This document shows, piece by piece, positions 50,097 through 60,840 of a DNA stretch of 64,000 nt. The notes beneath the pieces are model-generated. The model worked only from the letters and a program-made list of their open reading frames with translations, had not been told where the DNA came from and made no database searches. The position numbers and the translations under genes are program-made. This DNA comes from a virus, in IMG/VR virus record IMGVR_UViG_3300012582_000005, positions 224,573-288,572 of that record. One strand, given 5' to 3'. Each line of letters opens with the position of its first letter. Within the stretch, counting starts at the first letter, position 1.

Positions 50097-50405
50097 ATGA
50101 GTAAAATATACACTATTCTAAAAAAACATATCAATAAACATTACGTACAATACGGTGATGTTATCAAAAATAAAGTTACTATACCGAAAGATGTAACTGA
50201 AAATATGAAAGCTATCGCAAGGGAAAACCCAGAAGAAATTAAAAAGCTTATTGATAGAGTTAAGAATCTCAATAATATTACCGAAAGAATGTGTATTATA
50301 ACAATTGTTATTGACTATTCGGATGATAAAGATTTACATACTCTATGGAATGAATTTCTGAGAGAAGTTAAAAAAGAAACTACTCTTTTAGGACAAATAA
50401 GTTAA
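50097..50405 (+). CDS. Hypothetical protein, 102 aa
   Basis: Lysine-rich N-terminus and a helical body (DVTENMKAIARENPEEIKKLIDRVKNL), then a hydrophobic strand (MCIITIVIDYSDD). No family recognised. A single-gene unit with its own promoter and terminator. Confidence 0.76.
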   Translation: MSKIYTILKKHINKHYVQYGDVIKNKVTIPKDVTENMKAIARENPEEIKKLIDRVKNLNNITERMCIITIVIDYSDDKDLHTLWNEFLREVKKETTLLGQIS

Positions 50406-50408
50406 TAA

Positions 50409-50440
50409 TAAAAAAGAGAAGATTAATCTTCTCTTTTTTA
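50409..50440. terminator. Bidirectional terminator
   Basis: AAAAAGAGAAGATTAATCTTCTCTTTTTT palindrome (two 14-base arms) with T tracts on both strands, between the rightward 102-aa gene and the leftward fibre genes. Confidence 0.87.
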
Positions 50441-50500
50441 TTTTATCATTTTAATATTCTAATAGAATTCGTGAACCTAATGTTGATTTAAATGACATTA

Positions 50501-53500
50501 TTAAAAGCTACTTTTTTGATATTCTACAACAATTTCAACATTACCTGCTGTTATATCAGCGATAGTAGGTACAACTATAATTTTTCTATTTGCTATAGTT
50601 GATTTACTATATGTGATAATACCTGGTGTTATTATATTATTTAAAGCTGATGTAGCTGTGTCAATCATTACATTTTGATTATCATCCGTTTCTGTACCAA
50701 TTTGTAATCGTGCGCCTACACCATATGTTAAATTATTAAATTCTATCATAGCTCTAACTGGATAAACACCAGCAAGAGGTATATAACCCATTTCTATATT
50801 AGAACCAACTTGACCATTATTTATTGTACCATTTAAGCCATTTTTCAATAATCTCATTTTTATACTATTATCTGCTAACCAATGAATATTTTCAACCCTA
50901 AGAAGAGTGGTTACAGTTGTTATACCATTAAGTGATGCATTTAATGCATCTAATATTATTCTACCTATAAACCCGCTATTTGATATTGTACAATTAGTAA
51001 TTGATGTACTTGGACCATTTAATGTACAATCAATTATACCTTGTGCTGTTCCTGATGGGCTGTTTATAGTATTTAAGCTGATAAATGAGCCTTTACCATT
51101 AAGTACACAATCATATATACCTGGGCTTGTACCACCAGATATAATATTACTAAGTATTGATGTTTGTCCACCAAACAATCTATTATTTCTAATTCTACCA
51201 CTTGATACAGAAATAGTATTACTATCAATACTACTACCTTCGCCTGATAAAACATTACCCCAAATAATTGCATTACTAGCACTTAAAATATTATTAGATA
51301 TTTTTGTATGTGCTGTACTAACATTACCAGAATTTAAAATATTATAAGCAATTAAAGCTAATGAACCACTTAATGTATTACCTGTAATACCACTTATAAT
51401 ATATGTTGCATCCGATTTAACATATAAACTATTTGTTGAAATTTTTGATTGTGAACCAGATAAAATATTATTTGTAATTGGACCTCTTATTTCATTTCTG
51501 ATTATTTGTGTAAATGTTCCTAACATCAAGTTATTTCGCATAACTGCTTCTGAACCTGAACATGAATTAATACCAAAATATGATGAACTTGTTCCAACTA
51601 CGTTTCTAATAAAAGAAAAATCATCCAATGAATTGGCTTCAAATAAACCATCACCAGCAATATAAACGTCTTTAATATATCCTTTCTTAACTCTTGTGTC
51701 AATAAATGCTCCATCACCCCATCTAAAATCTAAAATAGGAGAAGCACCTAATGTACTATTAGCATAAGCAATATAAGACTTAGAAGATTCAATTTTATTA
51801 TTAAGAATAGGATCATAACATGACATAATTACATCACCAGTTAAATCATATTTAATTTCAAGTGGATATAAAACAGGATCAGAACCTCTTACAGTATTTT
51901 GTATATTACCAAGTGTTATTGTTGTTGCTGTACCAGATATTGTTTGTGCATTATTTGCCGATGCTGCTGTTTTTGATAGTAAAACAATAGTATCTAACAT
52001 TGCTACCGCAGTATAACCTGCCGAACCATTAGAATTTATATTTGTTGCAACTAATGTTACTGTATTTATAAGACTAGTTGTATAGTTAACTGATGCTGTC
52101 ATTTGATTTACACCTGCAACAGTAATTGTATCTACTGATCCAGATGCACCACCTGTCAATCTTATCCAACCAAATGATTTAAGATTTGTATTTCTTAACC
52201 AAATAGCATTATTTTCTAATTTATTTATAGCGTCTGCTACAACTAAGATTTTACCGCCATTAGTACTATCTGTAATAGCATATTTCTTATTGGGTATTAA
52301 AGCATTAGTAGTAATTAAAGTAGCTAGTGAAGTTTTTGTAATATTCTCTGGTGCTAATCTAAAATCAGAGACAATCCCTTCGCTTGGTTTAAGCATAATT
52401 GATTGTTGATATTGTAATTTATTATATCTTGCAACTTTAGCTGGACTTTGCCAATAAGTAAAATAATGATTTTTATTATCAAATAAATATTCATTAGGTA
52501 TATCTTCTCCTGTAGGTGTAGTATAAATATTTGCTATAAATGTTTCGGTATCAATTCTTATTATATTACCAGGTGTAGTTGCTGCTAAACACCATAAATA
52601 TTCACCGTCATAAACCATACCATAACAACTACCTTTAATTGTTGGAATAGTAAGATAATCGACAGTACTAAGTGATGTTTTACTTGCTCTTGCTATAGTT
52701 AATGTATCAACTGCATTAAAAATATATTCCATACCTAAATATACATAATCACCAACTATGGTTAAATCATCAGTATATGACTCACCAATTAAAGCTCCTT
52801 GATCAACCAAAGTAAAAGTTAATATATCAATTCTTAAAACGTATTGTTGTACTGCTACAGTTCTATAAGAAGTAGTAACAAATAATGAACCATGTCCATC
52901 ATACTTAACAGCATGTCCACCAGCAACAATACCTGTATCAAGTTCAGATACAAATGCATAATTTGACAAGTCATACTTTCTAATTTTAAGTGTAACCCCT
53001 ACTGTTTGTACACCAGAAATAACATACAAATAAGTTCCATCAGATGTGTTAGTTGGATAATACATTTTATAACCAATAGCTAAGTCAGATATAACTCTTG
53101 TATATGACATAGTTTCTGGATCAAGTTCAGTTACATTTAAATCATTACCTGTGCTATGATGTGCAATATAAATTTTCTTTTTACTTGGTACATATGTAAG
53201 CTGTTCACAACCATTATAAGTTGCATCGGGAAAAATAACTGTTGATTGTATTGTTATATCATTTAAATTAAATCTAATAACTCTACCAGGTTGACCTGAT
53301 GCTTTTCTGCACCCAGCAAATAAATATTTACCTGCTATACAAGAACCATGTAAGTATTCATATCCAGATGCCAATGTTACAATTTGCTTATCTGATGTTG
53401 TTAAGGGAGTTCCTTCGTATTGTGTAGAAATTGTATAATCCGTAATTGGTGGTGTAACTAAATCTAATGGTATTTTAGAATCTATCATTTTACCATCAGA

Positions 53501-53596
53501 GCCAAAAACTGAAATATTATTAACAATAATATCTTCCGATTTTATTACTGCTTCTTCTTTTACTTTATGAGAACCTGTTGATGATTTAAATGTCAT
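50501..53596 (-). CDS. Fibre/receptor-binding-type protein, 1031 aa
   Basis: Residues of about 65-420 look like a beta-propeller: repeated units with YLHGSCIAGKYLFAGCRK, GDYVYLGMEYIF, YLWCLAATTPGNIIRID. A linker region follows. From about 690 to 930 there is a beta-helix made of short Asn/Ser/Gly-rich turns (NILSGSQSKISTN and many like it), as in tail spikes and fibres. This domain order suggests adsorption or polysaccharide binding. It is last in the leftward structural operon. No host specificity can be read. Confidence 0.82.
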   Translation of the reverse strand: MTFKSSTGSHKVKEEAVIKSEDIIVNNISVFGSDGKMIDSKIPLDLVTPPITDYTISTQYEGTPLTTSDKQIVTLASGYEYLHGSCIAGKYLFAGCRKASGQPGRVIRFNLNDITIQSTVIFPDATYNGCEQLTYVPSKKKIYIAHHSTGNDLNVTELDPETMSYTRVISDLAIGYKMYYPTNTSDGTYLYVISGVQTVGVTLKIRKYDLSNYAFVSELDTGIVAGGHAVKYDGHGSLFVTTSYRTVAVQQYVLRIDILTFTLVDQGALIGESYTDDLTIVGDYVYLGMEYIFNAVDTLTIARASKTSLSTVDYLTIPTIKGSCYGMVYDGEYLWCLAATTPGNIIRIDTETFIANIYTTPTGEDIPNEYLFDNKNHYFTYWQSPAKVARYNKLQYQQSIMLKPSEGIVSDFRLAPENITKTSLATLITTNALIPNKKYAITDSTNGGKILVVADAINKLENNAIWLRNTNLKSFGWIRLTGGASGSVDTITVAGVNQMTASVNYTTSLINTVTLVATNINSNGSAGYTAVAMLDTIVLLSKTAASANNAQTISGTATTITLGNIQNTVRGSDPVLYPLEIKYDLTGDVIMSCYDPILNNKIESSKSYIAYANSTLGASPILDFRWGDGAFIDTRVKKGYIKDVYIAGDGLFEANSLDDFSFIRNVVGTSSSYFGINSCSGSEAVMRNNLMLGTFTQIIRNEIRGPITNNILSGSQSKISTNSLYVKSDATYIISGITGNTLSGSLALIAYNILNSGNVSTAHTKISNNILSASNAIIWGNVLSGEGSSIDSNTISVSSGRIRNNRLFGGQTSILSNIISGGTSPGIYDCVLNGKGSFISLNTINSPSGTAQGIIDCTLNGPSTSITNCTISNSGFIGRIILDALNASLNGITTVTTLLRVENIHWLADNSIKMRLLKNGLNGTINNGQVGSNIEMGYIPLAGVYPVRAMIEFNNLTYGVGARLQIGTETDDNQNVMIDTATSALNNIITPGIITYSKSTIANRKIIVVPTIADITAGNVEIVVEYQKSSF

Positions 53597-53613
53597 TTAT
53601 TATATTTTATTTT

Positions 53614-53874
53614 TTATAATAGGCTTTGTAAAAAAGCTATTTTATTTTGTTCTTCTTCTGTTAAAACACACAGTGATGCTAAATACAACTCTTCATTTTG
53701 TGCTAATGATGAAATTGAATTAATATAATTATCACCATCAAATATATTGTGTTTGATAGTATAAATATTTAGTATAATATTATTTTGTTTAACTATAGCA
53801 GCAATATTAAATACGATAATTTTATTATACACATCATTTAATATATTTGTTATTTCCACTGAAATTGTTTTCAT
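53614..53874 (-). CDS. Small protein between fibre genes, 86 aa
   Basis: Hydrophobic strands, then a helical C-terminus (LTEEEQNKIAFLQSLL). Position between two large fibre genes suggests a fibre chaperone or accessory protein, but no family is recognised. Confidence 0.72.
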   Translation of the reverse strand: MKTISVEITNILNDVYNKIIVFNIAAIVKQNNIILNIYTIKHNIFDGDNYINSISSLAQNEELYLASLCVLTEEEQNKIAFLQSLL

Positions 53875-53890
53875 ATATTATTTTTATTTT

Positions 53891-56221
53891 TTAAAATAAT
53901 TCTAATCCGTTGTCTATAATAAAACCACTTCCTGAAATCAAATTAGTTACTGTGTATGTACCTGTGTTGGAATTTTCACTCCAATTATTTATTAATTTAT
54001 AATCCACACCAGCTGTTTCATTAACAACCCAACCACGTGAATCATTTGTGAATTTATTATCATATATGTAAAGATGTTTATTAGTTCCACCACTACCACC
54101 AAATCCATTACCTATCCATAAACTACCATATGCTGATTTAAAAGTACATCTTTCAAATATTGCTTTATATTCGGCAGAAGAGTCGTAATAATCTAAAAAT
54201 GCTATATTGTAATTCAAACTATTAGAATTTGTTCCTGCTTCAAAGATAGTATTTGTAGCTTTTATTATATAAGGATAATTTTTAGAATTATCAGTAGTTG
54301 ACATTATTAAACCTTTAAAATAACAATTATCTAATGTTAATTGTATATTGCCTGACATATTACCAGCATTAACAGTAGTGGAAACATTATTATCATACGA
54401 TTCAATTCTACTATTTTTAATATTTATTTTTTTAGTGTAAATATACGAACCATTACCATTAGTGGATGCATTATTTAATTCTCCAACAGTACCAATAAAA
54501 GGAAAATTACCTGCATAGAAATCAATACCATCAATATTTAAATTTAATCCTGCTGTATAAGGTGTAATCATAGCCCAAGGATTACTATCTGGTGTACTAT
54601 TATTACTTCTCCTAAATGAACCTTTACCAAATATTTTACATGTTATGTTATCAACTGCACTAATAGTACCCATTAAAGCTGCATAACCTGTATAAGTTAC
54701 TTCAGCATTCAAGAAATAATAATCTATATTATTTCCTAAAGGTAATCCAAATGCGCTGCCACCATTATGTGTTCCAGGCATTAAAAATATTAAATCACCT
54801 GATGATGATGCATTGAATGCTGTATTAAGGCTTTTATATGGTTTTAAAATAGAGCCTTTTTGACCATTGCTATCATTACCGTTTACTGAATCTACGAATG
54901 CTACTTTATTATATTTATTACCAAACAGTGATATATTAATACCCGAATCTACTAATTGTTCACCAGCAGTATCCATTATAGTTAGATTATTAGTTGTATA
55001 TGATGATGGTTTAAGTGCGTAAGATGTTAAATCTATTACACCATTAACCCAGTTAGTACCATCAAATATTATGGTATCGCCAATATTTAATGTAGTTATT
55101 TCAACATCTGCTAATTCATATAAATAAAGATAACCACTTGAACTTGCTATAGAACTAACCTTCCCACCACCCATTATTCTCAATTGTGATAATGGATTAG
55201 TTAATGATTTAACTCTTAATTCTTTAGTGGATCTATTTACTTCGAAATCGGCAGATACTAATTCAAAATCATTACCTGAAATTTGTGTCCATAATTGAAC
55301 AGAACCAATTTCTTTAAATCCTAATACGGTATAATTAATAATATCAAATTCATAAACACCCGAATTTAATACCCAATCGGATGTATTAATATCAACAATT
55401 TTTAGTGATGCATTTCCTGTACCACTAGCACCAGATGCAATTTGAAAAACATCGTTGTTTATATCATAAATAAAAATGTAATTAACACCAGCTTTAATAT
55501 CATCTGCTTCTAAGTCTATTAAATTACCATCATCATTTTTCTTTATAGTTTTAGTACCTAAAGAATTTATATTAATTGTTGATATACCTGTATTTGTGTT
55601 TGCAACTTTAATTACATAAACTATATTAGGAGAATAAAATCTTAAATCGGAAGATAGAATATAATCATCTGCTACTGCTCCCGCAGAACTTTCATTTAAT
55701 GTTAATACTGGATTATTTTTAGCACCAATATAACTCCAACATGTTATTCTAGGTCTTAAAGATGTACTATTTACACCTGTAGGAAATGCGGGAGAACCAC
55801 CATTAAAGAATGTTAAAACACCACCTTCTGAATCTAAATACCAATCATTAGTACCCATTGGTATAACAGTAGTTCCGTTATTTAAAAATAATTGATAATT
55901 ATATGAACCATTAGTACCATAATTAAATGGGATAATATCTTTTAATTCAGCATGTGTAAATGCGAACGTACCAGGAACCCAATCTAATAATAATGTTTTT
56001 ATTACTCTTAATACTCCTTGTGATTGACCATGAGTACCTGATGCTAATGGATTAATATCTGGTATTAAAGCTGAATCAACCCAATAATCTTTACTTATAA
56101 TACTTTTATTAGCATTTATACTTTCTTCAAAAAAAGCAAATGGTAATGAACCACTATCAGTTTTACCTGTAGCAACCTTTTTAAATAGAATGTCTGCAAT
56201 TTGTTGTGATGTTAATGCCAT
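53891..56221 (-). CDS. Fibre-type protein with pectate-lyase-like beta-helix, 776 aa
   Basis: The N-terminal region (about 1-180) contains ADILFKKVATGKTDSGSLPF and a domain with NNGTTVIPMGTNDWYLDSEGGVLTFF, typical of phage fibre or base proteins. DTIIFDGTNWVNG (about 385) is a short motif also found in the gene at 56244. From about 445 a right-handed beta-helix begins (FVDSVNGNDSNGQKGSILKPYKSL, the usual N-cap), as in pectate-lyase-like tail spikes. Confidence 0.82.
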   Translation of the reverse strand: MALTSQQIADILFKKVATGKTDSGSLPFAFFEESINANKSIISKDYWVDSALIPDINPLASGTHGQSQGVLRVIKTLLLDWVPGTFAFTHAELKDIIPFNYGTNGSYNYQLFLNNGTTVIPMGTNDWYLDSEGGVLTFFNGGSPAFPTGVNSTSLRPRITCWSYIGAKNNPVLTLNESSAGAVADDYILSSDLRFYSPNIVYVIKVANTNTGISTININSLGTKTIKKNDDGNLIDLEADDIKAGVNYIFIYDINNDVFQIASGASGTGNASLKIVDINTSDWVLNSGVYEFDIINYTVLGFKEIGSVQLWTQISGNDFELVSADFEVNRSTKELRVKSLTNPLSQLRIMGGGKVSSIASSSGYLYLYELADVEITTLNIGDTIIFDGTNWVNGVIDLTSYALKPSSYTTNNLTIMDTAGEQLVDSGINISLFGNKYNKVAFVDSVNGNDSNGQKGSILKPYKSLNTAFNASSSGDLIFLMPGTHNGGSAFGLPLGNNIDYYFLNAEVTYTGYAALMGTISAVDNITCKIFGKGSFRRSNNSTPDSNPWAMITPYTAGLNLNIDGIDFYAGNFPFIGTVGELNNASTNGNGSYIYTKKINIKNSRIESYDNNVSTTVNAGNMSGNIQLTLDNCYFKGLIMSTTDNSKNYPYIIKATNTIFEAGTNSNSLNYNIAFLDYYDSSAEYKAIFERCTFKSAYGSLWIGNGFGGSGGTNKHLYIYDNKFTNDSRGWVVNETAGVDYKLINNWSENSNTGTYTVTNLISGSGFIIDNGLELF

Positions 56222-56243
56222 TTACTATTTTACTTTTTTATTT

Positions 56244-58214
56244 TTATAATGGTAATTCGGTTATTGAAGCAAAGCTTATACCAGTAATACCATTTGCAAT
56301 ACCAATTCTCACGTATATATTTCCTGATACTGTACCACCAAATGTTACTCTTCTATTAGTTGTACCATTTAATGAACCTCCTATATCTAATGCACCAGAA
56401 CCATTTGTATTAACATTAAATGAACCTGAGTTATATGCCAAATTACCATCTAACCAAGCTGTTGCTGTACCACATTTAACATACACTTTCATATTATCTA
56501 AAATTTTAGTTGTAAGTGCATCAAATGTAAATCCAGTTGGTGTATTAAATCCAAATCTTATAGCTGGTACATTACTATGTGATCCTAAATCAAATGTTAC
56601 CCACCTGTATCCTGAACTAGAATTCATCCCTGATGAGTAATCTGGACCAACTTCTGGCCAGTTTGTTGTAAAATTATCTGTATTTGATGGAAATCTAAAT
56701 AGCCCATTTATTAATAATAATTCTTCTGTGTATCCAATATCTGTTTTAATATTCTTTGTTGAATCAAATGTATTACCATATCCTGATGTTGGATATAAAC
56801 TAGTATCGGATGTTTTTCTAATTGTTTCATTACTCACTGTATCGATTCTCATTTTTTTACCAGATTGAGTTGTAGCAATAGCTCCTGTTGTTTGTACAAA
56901 GTTTCCTGTTGTTATAGTTTGATATTTAGAATTATATCCATTATTAGTAAGTACAATATCTTCTGTATATTTATTAATTAAAGTTGCAACATTTATGTTA
57001 GCATTATAATTACTACTATATGTTTTAATTCCTGTTTCTAAAGCATCTACAGATGTTGTCCACGTTGAATTGACATTAACAATTTTAGAATTATAAAATG
57101 TTTTAATTGCATTGTGTAATACAAACTGTGAATTGATAATATCACCAGTACTTAATGATGGTACACCACTAATATGTCTTGGTTGAGGTGATGTAGCAGT
57201 AGTGCTAATTAATAAATTTGTAATACTTGGTGTTGATGGATCATCAATAAAGAATGTTAAACTTGAAGTTCCTGTAATAGAATGTGTCATTGAAACATTA
57301 TGTTGCTCAGTTGGATAATATGTTAAAGGATTTAAAATTTGAACTCTTGATAAGAAAGCTTTCCAAAATCCTTGTTTACCTACTACACCAAAATGATAAT
57401 CAAAATCATCAGTTACAGTTAAACTATGAGTTGTGTCTATGTCTATACTAGATTGACCAGCTTCGCTCGCTGTTGTAAATGTAATACCAGGTGTTGTGAA
57501 AGTTGTATTGCTACCACCTTGATCAACAATTAAAACTGAATTTAAAACTCCTGCATCAGCATTATATACACCATTATTTGTTGATGCTGGTGTATTTGTA
57601 TAAGGTGTAATTTCTATTATAGGTGTTGTATCATCTGTAATATAAGTTCTCGCTGTACCTGTTTTACTTTGAATTATAGATATAGGACTTGTGGTATATA
57701 TTGGTGATACAGTTAGAGACTTAGTACTTAAATTACCTGGTTTTGAAGGTGCTAATAAACCTAAAATTTCATCTAAAGTAGAAATTGTGGTTGTATATGT
57801 ATCACCATCATTAATGAAAATATTTGATGTATAATCATTATTTTCTGAAATACCATTAACCCAGTTAGTACCATTATATAATAATACATCTTTTGTTTGT
57901 AGATTAGTTAATTCAACATCACCTAATGTTGCAAGTAGTGGATATGAATTGACCCAATTTGTACCATTGTAAATTATTGTCTGACCTACTTGTGAGTTTG
58001 TTAAATGAATATCTGTTAATGATGCAAGAGAAATTGGTACTACTACTTGTATGGTATCTAAATTAGTATAAAATGTCAAAACTGTACCCGATGTGCCATT
58101 TAGCTCTGCGCTAACATCATAAATAGTTCTATCAACTAATAAATTATATTTATCACGAAAAGCCGTAATACCAAGATTACTACCAATCATTTTTAAATAA
58201 TCTAAAGGGTTCAT
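56244..58214 (-). CDS. Fibre-type protein with IYNGTNWVN repeats, 656 aa
   Basis: Two near-identical short units early in the protein (LTNSQVGQTIIYNGTNWVNS and LTNLQTKDVLLYNGTNWVNG) are typical connector repeats of phage tail fibres. A long beta-rich Thr/Ser region follows. Its C-terminal domain (about 530-656) is rich in Gly, Asn and aromatics, as in carbohydrate-binding tips. It lies 22 bases from its downstream neighbour. Confidence 0.8.
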   Translation of the reverse strand: MNPLDYLKMIGSNLGITAFRDKYNLLVDRTIYDVSAELNGTSGTVLTFYTNLDTIQVVVPISLASLTDIHLTNSQVGQTIIYNGTNWVNSYPLLATLGDVELTNLQTKDVLLYNGTNWVNGISENNDYTSNIFINDGDTYTTTISTLDEILGLLAPSKPGNLSTKSLTVSPIYTTSPISIIQSKTGTARTYITDDTTPIIEITPYTNTPASTNNGVYNADAGVLNSVLIVDQGGSNTTFTTPGITFTTASEAGQSSIDIDTTHSLTVTDDFDYHFGVVGKQGFWKAFLSRVQILNPLTYYPTEQHNVSMTHSITGTSSLTFFIDDPSTPSITNLLISTTATSPQPRHISGVPSLSTGDIINSQFVLHNAIKTFYNSKIVNVNSTWTTSVDALETGIKTYSSNYNANINVATLINKYTEDIVLTNNGYNSKYQTITTGNFVQTTGAIATTQSGKKMRIDTVSNETIRKTSDTSLYPTSGYGNTFDSTKNIKTDIGYTEELLLINGLFRFPSNTDNFTTNWPEVGPDYSSGMNSSSGYRWVTFDLGSHSNVPAIRFGFNTPTGFTFDALTTKILDNMKVYVKCGTATAWLDGNLAYNSGSFNVNTNGSGALDIGGSLNGTTNRRVTFGGTVSGNIYVRIGIANGITGISFASITELPL

Positions 58215-58262
58215 TAAATCTATACCTATTTTATTTATATATTAAAAAACAGTAAGTGATTT

Positions 58263-59915
58263 TTAGAAAGAGCGGTATATTTTGTAGTTACTTGTCGGAA
58301 ATTGAAAAATTGTATTATCAAATCCAGTTTTTCTTAATCTGAAATGTGTTGAATCGTTTTCATTATTTGTAGCATTAATGTCAGTGCCTTTGCTGATAAT
58401 TATCCAATCAGTTGCATAATAACCATTTATTATAGCAAAATCAGAAATAGTTACACTATCACCAGGATACCAAAATACATTTTCATTTATTCTAACTATA
58501 ATATCGGTATTTATATCTGTAGGATAATAGAAATATTCTATAGTATAGTTGAAATCATTCAATTCACAAAATTGAATCACACGAATAGGAAATTTCATCA
58601 TTTCCACACCATAATTTCTATAATCATAACAAGGATTTGTTATATCGGCAATATACCAATGATATTTAAGTTGTGAATAATCTCCAATCCAAGTCCATGT
58701 GCTACCATTAGTACCAAATTCGTTTGTTGTCCAAACGGATGTATCAATTAGATGAATTTCATCACCCATACAGAATGGTCCACCATCACCAGAACAAATA
58801 CCAACCGTTGGATCATTGGGATCAATATTTCTTTTAACAATATATTTTGTTATTATACCATCTCCTGCCAATTTAACCTGCCCAAAAATATTACCACCAC
58901 CATCAAACAAAGATGGTGTATTAGAAAGTTCGTAATCTTTATATTCTATTCCATCAAAACACCAAACAATTTGTTCATATCCTTTATATTTAACTTTACA
59001 TAAATTTGATACTAATGCTTTATCTTTTGTGTGATTTAAATAAATTAAAATTTTGAATGGATCATTATTAGCAAATGTATTACCTAATTCTATTACGAAT
59101 CTTAAATCATAAACATTTAAAGCAATGCTTATTTCATTAGTTATTAAATCTTTATTTACATATGCAACACTTGGATTACTTAATTGATTAAATAAATTAA
59201 TATCTTCTGCTTTTTGTAATACCAAGTTAAAATTAGTATTTGAAAGAGTACCAAGCCCTATATATTTTAAATAAGCTTTAAGCCAATCTTGTTTTAATTG
59301 TGATGACCAATCGGATGATAATAAACTTTCAATTGTTAAATCACCACTTAAAAAGTCAACACTTTCTGATGTATACCAATTTAAACCTATTTTAGCAATA
59401 TCACCAGGTCCACAAATAGAACCTGTTGGAATACTAGGTAAAGTTGTAGTTGTAATATCTCTAAGAGAAACATTGGTAATAATCATTTCAGTCCCACTTG
59501 CTATAATTCCAATTCTATTATTACCAGAAGCACCAAAAGAAAAGTCATATGTAAATGTTCCAATTGATGGTGTACTAACAGTTGTTAATAATTGTTGTGT
59601 TGAAAAAAAATCTCCTTTTTCAATTATAAAAGATGCTGTATTAACATTTAAAATATCAAATGAAAGTCTATATGTTTTAGCACCATTAACTGTAATAAAT
59701 CCACTAATAAATTTACCATTATGTATACCTAATAAGTCATATTGACCATTTAAACCAGTAATAAGAGTATTAAATTGTGAATACCAAAATAATGAAGGAT
59801 TGCTTAAATCATTATTACTAAATAATTCAGTTCCGAGAAGTACCCCAAAAGAAGTAGAAGCTTCATAGCTCCCTGAATAAGTACCAGTAGAAGTAAATGG
59901 GAAATACTTTATCAT
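58263..59915 (-). CDS. Structural/fibre-associated protein, 550 aa
   Basis: Begins MIKYFPFTSTGTYSGSYEAS, with beta-rich segments resembling carbohydrate-binding modules (about 30-155, including RIGIIASGTEMIITNVSLRD). A helical segment lies at about 200-260, and a C-terminal part has WTTNEFGTNGSTWTWIGDY. Three clustered cysteine-containing segments (ICSGDGGPFCMGDE, ITNPCYDYRNY, RVIQFCEL) are unusual for this proteome. Presumed virion protein by context. Confidence 0.76.
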   Translation of the reverse strand: MIKYFPFTSTGTYSGSYEASTSFGVLLGTELFSNNDLSNPSLFWYSQFNTLITGLNGQYDLLGIHNGKFISGFITVNGAKTYRLSFDILNVNTASFIIEKGDFFSTQQLLTTVSTPSIGTFTYDFSFGASGNNRIGIIASGTEMIITNVSLRDITTTTLPSIPTGSICGPGDIAKIGLNWYTSESVDFLSGDLTIESLLSSDWSSQLKQDWLKAYLKYIGLGTLSNTNFNLVLQKAEDINLFNQLSNPSVAYVNKDLITNEISIALNVYDLRFVIELGNTFANNDPFKILIYLNHTKDKALVSNLCKVKYKGYEQIVWCFDGIEYKDYELSNTPSLFDGGGNIFGQVKLAGDGIITKYIVKRNIDPNDPTVGICSGDGGPFCMGDEIHLIDTSVWTTNEFGTNGSTWTWIGDYSQLKYHWYIADITNPCYDYRNYGVEMMKFPIRVIQFCELNDFNYTIEYFYYPTDINTDIIVRINENVFWYPGDSVTISDFAIINGYYATDWIIISKGTDINATNNENDSTHFRLRKTGFDNTIFQFPTSNYKIYRSF

Positions 59916-59942
59916 TAAATGAATATATTTTACTTATATATT

Positions 59943-60335
59943 CTATTTTATAATATGAAATACGGTATTTTTTATAGTATAAAGTAAAATTGCAATTAGA
60001 TAGGATAAAGCATAGCTCATAATAGGTACTTTCATATCCATACCAGCCATTTCATTTAATAGTCCCATTGTTGGTAACATCAAAAGTGTAAATGCTATTA
60101 TAGATAACAAATTTCTAACAGAATTAGTTATAAGATTATCTTTTTTATAATTACCAATAAAAATAAAAACACAGCATATGAATAACAAAAAAATGTCTCT
60201 AAAAGAAATAACTATTTCAAATTTAGTCATGAAGATAGTTAGTGGTGGTATTAAAGCACTAATGCCACCACTAAAAGTCAATACAATAAAAAATTCTTGC
60301 TTTAACTCTTTTAAAACTCTTTTAGCATATTCCAT
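59943..60335 (-). CDS. Multi-pass membrane protein, 130 aa
   Basis: Four predicted transmembrane segments (FIVLTFSGGISALIPPLTIF; DIFLLFICCVFIFIG; LLSIIAFTLLMLPTMGLL; SYALSYLIAILLYTI). Size and position within the structural/lysis end of a leftward operon make a holin-like role possible, but no holin family is recognised. Confidence 0.75.
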   Translation of the reverse strand: MEYAKRVLKELKQEFFIVLTFSGGISALIPPLTIFMTKFEIVISFRDIFLLFICCVFIFIGNYKKDNLITNSVRNLLSIIAFTLLMLPTMGLLNEMAGMDMKVPIMSYALSYLIAILLYTIKNTVFHIIK

Positions 60336-60341
60336 AGTTAG

Positions 60342-60740
60342 TTATACATCAAATTCAAAGAAATGAAGTAATTTATCTGAAAATTCTAGAGGGATTTCAA
60401 CATCATCTAAATCCTCCCAAATTAAAGGTGTAAATGAAATGCTATGCTTAGTATTTAATATTTCGTTAAATTCGGATACGAAATCTTGTATATTTTCATT
60501 GGATACAAAATAGTTACCATCGACATCGACAACACCATATTTATCTTTTATAAGATTTTTTCTTGTTTCTTCTGCTATAGATGCGAAATCTTTTAATTTT
60601 AATTTCAAAAGAGAAATTTTTAAAGCAGTTTTTCCTTTAAATTTAAGATTTAAATTTTTTATTGAATTTGGTATTTCTGTACCACCTTCTAAAATTTCAT
60701 AAGCTCCTATTATTTTGCTTAATTCCAATTCTATTACCAT
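60342..60740 (-). CDS. Hypothetical protein, 132 aa
   Basis: Helical middle with LKDFASIAEETRKNLIKDKYGVVDVDGNYFV and an acidic C-terminus. The pattern recalls short tail-region proteins of the DUF1617 type, but I am not sure. It ends 6 bases before the membrane protein gene. Confidence 0.73.
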   Translation of the reverse strand: MVIELELSKIIGAYEILEGGTEIPNSIKNLNLKFKGKTALKISLLKLKLKDFASIAEETRKNLIKDKYGVVDVDGNYFVSNENIQDFVSEFNEILNTKHSISFTPLIWEDLDDVEIPLEFSDKLLHFFEFDV

Positions 60741-60840
60741 ATTAAATATACTTTTTTATTTATATGAATAATATTAAAAAAGTTGAATTATATTTATAAA
60801 AAAAATGAGTTTAAAATTGCTATCTTCTTTGAAGATTACA

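Noticed and set aside
50907-51347. 146-residue frame opposite the large fibre gene
   Set aside because: It is an antisense shadow of a well-supported beta-helix coding region and has fibre-repeat-derived low complexity.
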